Positions 56,727-64,000 of a stretch of 64,000 nucleotides of DNA are shown piece by piece. Origin of the DNA: Lottia gigantea (taxonomy: Eukaryota > Mollusca > Gastropoda > Lottiidae); assembly GCF_000327385.1 (NCBI RefSeq), contig NW_008707710.1, forward strand, positions 186,001-250,000. The letters run 5' to 3'. The notes beneath the pieces are model-generated. The model was not told where the DNA came from. It made no database searches and worked only from the letters and a program-made list of their open reading frames with translations. Position 1 is the first letter of the stretch. Every line of letters begins with the position of its first letter. The position numbers and the translations under genes were made by a program.

Positions 56727-56801
56727 CTGATCAAGAATCCATTAATCAGTTTATTGTAAGTCCTAATTAACAAATCAATATGGCCCAGAAATTAATAGAT
56801 T

Positions 56802-56819
56802 TATATATATATATATATA
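56802..56819. repeat. (TA)n microsatellite
   Basis: TATATATATATATATATA, nine dinucleotides. Confidence 0.9.
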
Positions 56820-56885
56820 GTAATTGCTTTATATGCTTTAGGTCTATATTCTGTCCAGACTTTTAAACTATATTATTACCTTACA

Positions 56886-57060
56886 GTCCCTGGTTCCCAA
56901 CTTAAGGTATTTCACCCCCTGGTGGTGTGAGACTAGGGTGTCAGGGGTGTGGCCAACCTCGTGTAGGAGAAGAATTCATTTTGAATTGAGTGAGCAGCTT
57001 ACATCATTACATGTTGCAATTGTGAATGGAACAAATTTTTGGGGTGTGAAAGGATTATCT
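56886..57060. mobile_element. hAT-like MITE, family I copy 2 (partial)
   Basis: The reverse of the 44,189 element: CCTGGTTCCCAACTTAAGG, TTCACCCCCTGGTGGTGTGA, ACAAATTTTTGGGGTGTGAA. The far inverted end is missing. Confidence 0.65.
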
Positions 57061-57732
57061 ATATAATATTTAAAGATGCAGACTAGTTGAAAAGATACTA
57101 AGTTTGTAGACAAATCACTGAAGTCAATTTATCAATCAATCATTTTTTTCAAAATGGCCTACACACATCATAAACTTTCAAATCTTGATCATATTTTCAT
57201 TTCATACAAATATATACAAAGAAAGAAGTAGGGGTGTCCAGGTTTAGATTTGTCATTGATCCCATTGGAAAGTTTGCAATCTGATTATCCAATGGAGTTT
57301 AATGGAGGGCCTATTGGCTGTGGATTGTGTAAGATCTGGGTTGGTGCCGAGTCGTTTGATTATTAAGTAGTCAAGATTTCAACTAAAGTGTCTCGGTAAA
57401 TGGAAGTGAGAAGCAACTGGTGTATATGTACCTTTCTGTGATATAAACAAATTTCTAACTTACATTCTCGTATCACCAAAATCCACATTTAAATTAGCAT
57501 CACACATTTTGAAAGTCTGGTGTAGAATATTAAATATTAAACAGAGAAGTTAATAACACTATATTTACACTGATAATAATATTACCAGGAAATGAAAATA
57601 TTTCCTATTTTATTTGATATATGATGAGTGTAAAGTTATAATTAGATGTAATTAAGTTCAGTAATTAGGAAAAGCTAATTAGAGTATGTCATAACTGAAT
57701 CATACTTATTTTGACTTAAAGTCATACTATGT

Positions 57733-58221
57733 TTAAAGAGATATTCCACCTTTTTTAAAATCGTAAATTATACCGAATATATTTCTATAATACCGATATG
57801 TTATTTATATTCCTGTATCTTCTCAATCAAACGTTTTTTACAAGAGTTAATTAAAAACTGAGAGTACTAATTGTTAATTAAGCAGTTTGACCTAGTTTTG
57901 GTGTTTGGCTTTATAATGGCTCGATATCATTAGTTGAAACCTTTAGAATATGTAGGAGACATACATGTATTTTTCTACATTGAGGCATTTATTTTACTTA
58001 AGTGCGTTCAGTAGTTTTCTAATCGCTTTCAACAAAACGAACTTAAAAACCTTTACGTAATGTTTTTAAATATTTTTGACCTTTAAAAAATTAAGGTTGT
58101 ATTTTTATAGTTAAAACTTTCAGATACGTTAAAGGGACACATTTCTTTAGATTTTGGTGTATAGTTTTCGCAAATTTGAGCAAAAAATTCGAGCTACAAA
58201 AAAAGCAGAATGTCCCTTTAA
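57733..58221 (+). mobile_element. TTAA-flanked MITE, family B, reference copy
   Basis: 489 bp. The left end is TTAAAGAGATATTCCACC and the right end AGCAGAATGTCCCTTTAA, giving about 25 bp of inverted repeat inside TTAA. A second TTAAAGGGACA occurs at 58,130 inside the element, so the last 90 bp looks like a smaller inverted unit in its own right. Non-coding; the 63- and 66-codon frames at its right edge are incidental. Confidence 0.85.
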
Positions 58222-58639
58222 CATCAGATACCATTTGAGTAAAATGTCAAATTTTTCGGGGATTGAGAAATGTAATATAGTAAATATGTCAATATTCAGT
58301 GATGCTAATGTTTCTATGGGAAACAGTATTCTTTTCATACATTTCAGATTCTAAAAATTATGATTTGATTTCATATATTAAATTGTTTAACTAACTGCAC
58401 AAACAATACTCTTTCAATGAAGGTTATGCCTACATGCTTGTGCTTCTGAAAAAACCCTATAATTCCCAAAACACCAATATTTTCAAGGAATGACTAAAAT
58501 CATAAAGTACTCAAATTGTATCAATGCCATAGAAAATAAATATATATGTAAGAAAATATACTCTACATTCTGGAACACCAACATGAGCTATTTACTTTAT
58601 TTTGTGGTTGCTATTTAAGCCAGAATTTGTGATATTTGC

Positions 58640-58790
58640 CACATAACAGCCAAGGGGTAGGACTATTGCCTGAATTTTAAGCCTACCCCGTGTGACTGCA
58701 TTTTGGTATGATGTCAGCACAGGAACATTGTAGAATATCCCTAATACTCATTAATGCTTCAACTTTGTACAAAATTATGCCAAATTTGAC
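58640..58790 (-). repeat. Family Q repeat, third copy
   Basis: The reverse complement matches 6,720-6,930: ATTAATGAGTATTAGGGATA, TTCTACAATGTTCCTGTGCT, GGGGTAGGCTTAAAATTCAG. Confidence 0.55.
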
Positions 58791-59537
58791 TTTCAACATG
58801 CAGAAAAGTCTCAAAAACTAGCAACTCCCAAAAACTATTACATTTTGAATCTGGCCTTATAGGTGCTAATATCCCATACTGCTAATATCACATACGTATA
58901 TCAAGTCTAAGAACGCAGGTAGGGCTACAATTACATGTAAACCAAATTTATTTCATTCCTCATAATCTTCTTCAACAACTTATTGGTGTATTAAGGGTGG
59001 GGGGCTTGTAAAAGGTTTTGTTTTGAAGTGAAAATAAAGCCCTGTAAATGCTCAAACGTAATCTCAAATCATCTGAAATCCATTGACTTCTAGGGGTCTC
59101 TACTAGCCTCCAGACCTCCATTCTCAAGGGGCTTCAGTCCTACAGGCCTCACCCCGAGAGAAATACCTGTTATTTTTGCCCCTCCCCTTCAGGCATTTAG
59201 ACACGCTACTGACACAAAACGTAATAAAAGAACGATTTTATCATTGGTGTGAAGAAACCATTGTGTATGATACAATATAATAATATAAATGGTAACTGAA
59301 TGACAAGGAAGTTGAAAGGTTAAATTCTATTGTTATATTTTCCTGTTAGAGACAAAACATTGTTTATCATCATATTATCACAGGAAATATTACATAATTA
59401 TTCAAATTAAATCATTTTGTTAGTTTCAAATGTTTCCTATTTCAAATTTCACGGGCACACTAACATTAAGTCCTATACTATACAGAATTTGATTTCAACC
59501 ACTTCTACCTAACCACCATGTTTGCATATTAATATTA
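58791..59537. other. Unassigned, one GC-rich patch
   Basis: At 59,090-59,185 there is a GC-rich patch (CTCCAGACCTCCATTCTCAA, GGCCTCACCCCGAGAG) with no open frame and no copy. It may be a scrap of a retroposon. Confidence 0.4.
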
Positions 59538-59894
59538 CTTACAGATGGGTTTTCTTATTTTTTTTAGGGTCAAATTAAGCAAACTATTTGATTAATTGGT
59601 ACTTCTAATGAATTATCATGTACTCTTAATCATATCATTATGTTCTTCTTGCATATAATTAATAGTTTTAACCAATCATAATTGTCCATGTAACAAAAAA
59701 GACTTTTTGACCTTTCTTGATAGGTCACTCATTGGAATAATTTGTTGGTAATTCTCTTCAAATTTAGCTAATTATAAATTAATTATGGACATGTGAAACA
59801 AACTGGTATTTAGTCATTAGAACACCTCTACTTTCTATTCATATAAGTATTACCATTTTCATTTTAATAAATGAAAATAAGGGAACCCATCTTA
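59538..59894. mobile_element. MITE family H copy 2
   Basis: TTACAGATGGGTTTTCTTAT to GGGAACCCATCTTAA. The interior is about 85% like 2,246-2,545, with two insertions (near GATTAATTGGTACTTC and ATGTTCTTCTTGC). The left TTAA has become TTAC. Confidence 0.78.
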
Positions 59895-60019
59895 AAGTTT
59901 TTCAATTTAAATTGAAATTTGAAATCCAAAGGAATATTGAGACAATTATATATAATTTGGGTCATATAAATGCCAACCAATGAAAAAATGTTCATTTATA
60001 AATATAATATTACATATTT

Positions 60020-60291
60020 CATGGTGACAGCTTGAAACAATATATGATGAGATATTACATTACCAGAAAAACAACGTAAAAAACTATTTGCAAGTGTATT
60101 TTGTTCAAATCTTTTTTGTTTATTTTTTTTTAACCTTGTATAATATAAAATTATTTTATGATATTGTTATATGACTGTTTATATACGTGTTATTTAATTG
60201 GTGTTTTTTTAGTTATTTACAATCAAGCTAAGAATAAGAGATTTTGATCACAAGATCCATGCTTTTACAAGCTTTCAAGCAGTCACCCACG
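60020..60291. mobile_element. MITE family F copy 3, internally deleted
   Basis: CATGGTGACAGCTTGAAAC is inverted in GCTTTCAAGCAGTCACCCAC with G. It has the same interior as copy 2 (TTTATATACGTGTTATTTAA, CAATCAAGCTAAGAATA), but the central 180 bp is missing and most CCTCGTATA words are lost. Confidence 0.75.
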
Positions 60292-62746
60292 ATATAAAGC
60301 ATTGGAAATAGTTTGTTTTTTTATAAGGTCAGATCAACTTATTTTATTTTCTTACAGATCCTCCTACCCCAATTTTCAAGAAATCAGGAAAAAAATAAAC
60401 CTTCATTCCCGCTGAAGACAAATCATCAGAAATTCCTAATAAAATACATGATTTTTTATTGAGAAAGTACAAAAATCCTTGCTTTTTGAAAAGGTTTTCA
60501 TATCTCTCCCTTCCTCCACACAAATTTGGACTTATTTTTCACCTGCTAAAATCTATCGAACAAGAAAATAAATTGGTCTGGCCTGAAGAATATTAATCAT
60601 ATGTGTATATATTACAAAATTTGAAAGATATTCTAGCAATTGGCACCCACTCACTGTGAATCCTGTGTAATACGATGTGATTATTTAAAACGATGACAGC
60701 TGACTTGAAATGTAGTTCTGTATATAACCATCCATAAGTTTATCAAAGTGCTGACGGTTCAACTTTCATAGTGTTCAGTCAATAGTTCTTTCCCTTTAAC
60801 CACCATAATGATTTTAAACAACTTGGAAAAACGATAACATGGTTTGTCAGTTACTCCCCTTTAACTACTGTCTTTGTTTCCAATACACTGGAAACATGAG
60901 GCATATTTGTCGGCTGATTTGATTTGGTTTCAATTTGCTAGTACGATTTGGTGCAATTTCGATTAGATTAGCAGTGGTCTACAAAGGCAAAATTTGCTAT
61001 CGGTAATTAGGCAATATGGCTGCCTCCCCTCACAACAAAAGAAAGTCATCTATTTAGATTATTATTATTGTTGGAACTTTCCCATGCCGCCATCTTTAAA
61101 AAGTCTAATCTAATCGCCTAACCACCACCTCGGACAATTAGAGTGATCAGCCTAATCAGTTCAGGTAAACTTTCTCACAAATGTACCGATAAACTAAACT
61201 TCCTGGCTCACAAATGCACAAAATAGCTAATATATCAAATCGAAACGGCCCATGAAAACGCCTTTAATCAAGATTTGACAGATTAAAATTTGTTAGCCTC
61301 TGACATTTTCAGATTCATTTTAAGCCTTTAGGATAAACAGTTAAAAAATAGTTATAATATCTGTTTGATTTTTAAAAGTGTTTTTGAGTTGATTTTATCA
61401 AGAGATGCGAAACAAATGGGTGAATGGTGTTGTATATCAAGAATAAATGCATTATATATCAAACAAATGTTTTCTACCTGTTTTCAAGGTGGTCAAAAGA
61501 TCAAAACTCAGAAAAAGATCGTTAACTTTGAAATGGGCTTTTGAGCCTAAGAAATCTTTTCCAATGGATAAAATTGGTGACATTTTTCAAATTAGGCAAG
61601 GGGAAAGCCCTGTATTTGACCCATTTCACTAGTCTTATCGTTTGCCATTTTAAGGCACGAGCACAAACTAAAATATTTTATTCTCCGACATCAACAAATA
61701 TTAGAAAACTTAGGAGAAAATCACAAAATAGTAATTATATGGTGACCTTGGGTAATGCAATCAAAAAGGATTCTGAAAGCCCTGTATTAAATCCTACAAA
61801 TTCTCCACTTTTCAGTTGTGTGAAACATGACAAAAAGATGTTAAGGTATATATTGTTCTTCATTACGTTATTGATGCAATCTGACATCATCGTTTTTATC
61901 ACAGCAGGAAAGTAAGTTGTAAAGTGGTTCAATTAAGAATGTTGTGAATAAAACAAACAATAAGCTTGATTTGACCCTAAAAACTGTGGACTTCCCACTT
62001 TAGAACGAAGCCAGTAGAATCTTAATTTTCTCAGAGGTTAAGACATTTTTATTTGAACATGAACATTATATTTTGATATTTGAAGGTATGAGTATATACA
62101 TGAAAAAAAAAATTATAACACAACTTGAATCATGTTGTTACTCAGAGTTTCACGCTATGTGATCTTCAGACAACTGAAGTTGAACAAGTAGAACTTATTC
62201 TCATGTTTTCATTTCAAGACAAGTTCGAAAGCCTTAAAGAAGTGTGCTTGTAATGATGGAAAGCCTCTTAGTTACATCGTTTGGTTTTATTTGTGTAGGC
62301 TTTAGCTCTGCTATCTGGATATTTTGTAATTTTTGTTTTTCAATTTAATGTTATTTGAGTGTTCGGTGCTATTTTCATTTTTTGATGTTTAACCAATTAC
62401 ATAACTTGTCTAGAAATGTAGACATGAGAATAAATTTTACTTGTCAAACTTCAGTAGAGATGCAGGCTGAAAATAGGTCATTTGCCTGGAGATCATTAGC
62501 ATGAAACTCTTGAGTTATAACCTGTTTTTTGAGGTTCTGTCTTAGTATTTCTATATGTATGTATATGACTGGTGTAGGGAGTATGTTTTCAATGTGAATT
62601 CATATCGAACGATTTGATAATTTGTGATCAGAATTGTGCTGGACAATCAATATATCTATGAATCAATGTATTGTGATACAGTATTTCATGACTTTCATGT
62701 CGCATTGACTGGTTGTATTTCTGTCATGATGATGGTCATGTGTTAA
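60292..62746. other. Long stretch, no gene called
   Basis: A short inverted pair, CGATTAGATTAG (60,960) and CTAATCTAATCG (61,104), flanks a GC-richer segment with ATGGCTGCC. At 61,447-61,915 two overlapping plus frames of 61 and 124 codons contain a repeated GAAAGCCCTGTATT word. The longer has a hydrophobic tail but no recognisable domain, and frames of this size occur by chance at this A+T level. The remainder is AT-rich. Confidence 0.4.
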
Positions 62747-62796
62747 GCTAATTGCTATGCTATTCGCTATGCTAATTGCTATGCTAAATGTTATGC
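62747..62796 (+). repeat. 12-13-bp tandem repeat
   Basis: Four units of GCTATGCTAATT or GCTATGCTATTC. The minus-strand frame 62,663-63,001 shows it as repeated SIAI(S/A)N-like residues and is not a supported gene. Confidence 0.85.
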
Positions 62797-62996
62797 AGCA
62801 AGTCACCTTTTGAGATTTCAGGCCCAAGACTTTATATTGGCCTTTATATGGTAGAGTATAAGACCACAAGAACGCTTTGTAACCTTGTATAATTGAAGCA
62901 TTACATAAAAACTGAAAAGTGTGAAAGCAGAGAGTAAAACTTGAAATGAATTCTTCAATTATTGAAGGAAAGACTACGAAATGAAATAAACGTCTT

Positions 62997-63050
62997 ACCA
63001 TATTATATTCTATAAATTACACACTTACCTGAAAAGAAAAAAAAATTAAT
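62997..63050 (-). promoter_or_regulatory. Candidate recursive-splicing (ratchet) site
   Basis: On the minus strand the sequence reads ATTAATTTTTTTTTCTTTTC, then AG|GTAAGTGT. That is a branch-like TTAAT, a strong pyrimidine tract, CAG, and immediately a consensus donor, the juxtaposed form known for zero-length-exon recursive splicing in long introns. Thirty bases further on there is a second donor (ATATG|GTAAGA), as in an RS exon. Found by reading; function inferred. In AT-rich DNA such a string can arise by chance. Confidence 0.4.
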
Positions 63051-63257
63051 CATTAATATAATTATATATATAAAGGAAATAATTATATAATGAAGAGCTA
63101 TAATTGAGATTTCTGCCTTCTTTTTTATATCAGTGAATTGAATTTAACAATTTGAATTTTGATATGAATTTTGATATCAGCTTCACTTAAAATGACTTTG
63201 GGTTGATAAGTATATAATGACTTCCTTGAGTGGCATTTAGTAACTAGAGGTATGAAT

Positions 63258-63407
63258 AACTGGACACAATTATATGGATAACAATCACTTTAATAAATGA
63301 CTTGCAATATTTCAACAATGATGTTTTTGTCTTTATCAAGCAAAAATCGTCGAAACGTAGAAAGTTATTTATTTAAGTAATTGTTATCCATATAATTGTG
63401 TCCAGTT
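63258..63407. mobile_element. 150-bp MITE with about 28-bp inverted ends
   Basis: AACTGGACACAATTATATGG with ATAACAAT is exactly inverted in ATTGTTAT with CCATATAATTGTGTCCAGTT. The centre contains CTTTATCAAGCAAAAATCGT with CGAAACG. Target duplication not resolved; single copy in the window. Confidence 0.85.
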
Positions 63408-63884
63408 CAGTATATAATGCTATCTAATATATACACACCTTTCTCTGATAAATTTCATCCAAAAAATGACTTAAATTTCAAAATATAGAAATATGTGTCC
63501 ATGCAGTACAGAATGAATCTTCGCAATCTAACAGAACGCAAGTTTAAAGTTCTGTGTAAAATTTGATATTTTCCCATAAAAAAATTTGAATAACAAGAAT
63601 TTTTGAAACTATTTTTGTTTACTGTATTTTCATATTTCGAAGTGATTATTGACGGAAATTTAACTTTAAGAGTTATATAATCTTGAATAACATAAAAGTT
63701 TTAAGGAAAATGAACTTTGGTAATTGGCATTGATATTAATACAATATATAGCACTTGAATATTGGTGTCCGGCTCTAGTAATTGAACTGTTGTAAGGTTT
63801 GGGGTCATTTATGGCTGCCATTTATGTTATTTCAATTACTCCTCAGATGGCTGTGGTTTCTGTTGTTAAAGAATTGCTCAACGC

Positions 63885-63893
63885 TATATAAAG
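63885..63893 (+). promoter_or_regulatory. TATA box of a possible edge gene
   Basis: TATATAAAG lies about 100 bp before an ATG, in a locally GC-richer setting (AGCGCTAAAGCG just downstream). Transcription would start near 63,915. In such AT-rich DNA TATA words are common; the support comes from the spacing to the ATG. Confidence 0.3.
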
Positions 63894-63985
63894 TCACTAG
63901 CGCTAAAGCGATCCTAAGGACCTTAGAGATAGCTACTCTCTGACTACACTGTTTTCTGAATTGAAATTTGACAATCATTTTCAAA

Positions 63986-64000
63986 ATGCCACTCAGAGTC
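63986..64000 (+). CDS. Possible gene start cut by window end
   Basis: ATG in good context (TCAAAATGCC) with an upstream in-frame TGA at 63,962-63,964. Only five codons (MPLRV) are inside the window. Together with the TATA box this could be the 5' end of a plus-strand gene. Nothing can be said about the product. Confidence 0.25.

Noticed and set aside
61541-61915. 124-codon plus-strand frame
   Set aside because: No domain, AT-driven composition, and overlapping frames on both strands; expected by chance in 64 kb of AT-rich DNA.
1-64000. Virus-derived or LTR elements, LINE reverse transcriptase, transposase genes
   Set aside because: No long-terminal-repeat pairs, polymerase motifs or transposase catalytic motifs were seen in any frame; all mobile DNA recognised here is non-autonomous.

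Overview
The window is AT-rich (roughly two thirds A+T), gene-poor nuclear DNA from an animal. The repeat style suggests a lophotrochozoan, most likely a mollusc; this is inference. The signs are tRNA-derived SINEs, many short inverted-repeat transposons (MITEs) and many minisatellites, with no operons, no bacterial gene density and no long uninterrupted reading frame. I see no rRNA or functional tRNA gene, no CRISPR array, no reverse transcriptase or transposase, and no recognisable virus-derived element. All family letters below (A, B, C ...) are local labels that I assigned by comparing copies within this window; no database was searched.

Layout. 0-20 kb is a mosaic of dispersed elements: SINEs at 0.5, 3.6, 10.5 and 12.0 kb; MITEs at 1.1, 2.2, 3.0, 4.6, 5.0, 9.1, 9.9, 11.1, 13.2, 16.6 and 18.8 kb; small tandem arrays at 7.7 and 17.9 kb. 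20.6-29.4 kb is a domain of at least seven different tandem arrays with unit lengths from 10 to about 160 bp. 29.7-41 kb returns to MITEs and SINEs, including one MITE nested in another at 35.2 kb. 42.06-43.09 kb is a 40-bp-unit array that starts where a MITE breaks off. 44-64 kb holds hAT-like, TTAA-type and other MITEs, SINE pieces and unique AT-rich sequence.

Host genes. No complete gene can be assembled. Several short stretches look like single exons, with balanced codon use and plausible splice sites. The best are minus-strand 18,601-18,760 (a terminal exon with stop) and minus-strand 3,291-3,384 (94 nt between a good acceptor and a good donor). Plus-strand candidates lie at 46,151-46,259 and 56,281-56,726. 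A minus-strand site at 63.03 kb has the abutting acceptor/donor form of a recursive-splicing ratchet point, which would fit a long intron. At the right edge a TATA box is followed about 100 bp later by an ATG in good context, possibly the start of a gene running out of the window. I could not assign any of these to a protein family with confidence.

The main biological message is repeat dynamics. One group of MITE families (A, B, H, S, V) differs inside but shares TTAA ends, usually TTAAAGGG-like, so they may have used the same piggyBac-type machinery. Other families have foldback arms of more than 100 bp, internal repeated motifs or TTA target duplications. The tandem-array domain at 21-29 kb is the most unusual large-scale structure. 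Stretches not listed are AT-rich sequence in which I see nothing definable.
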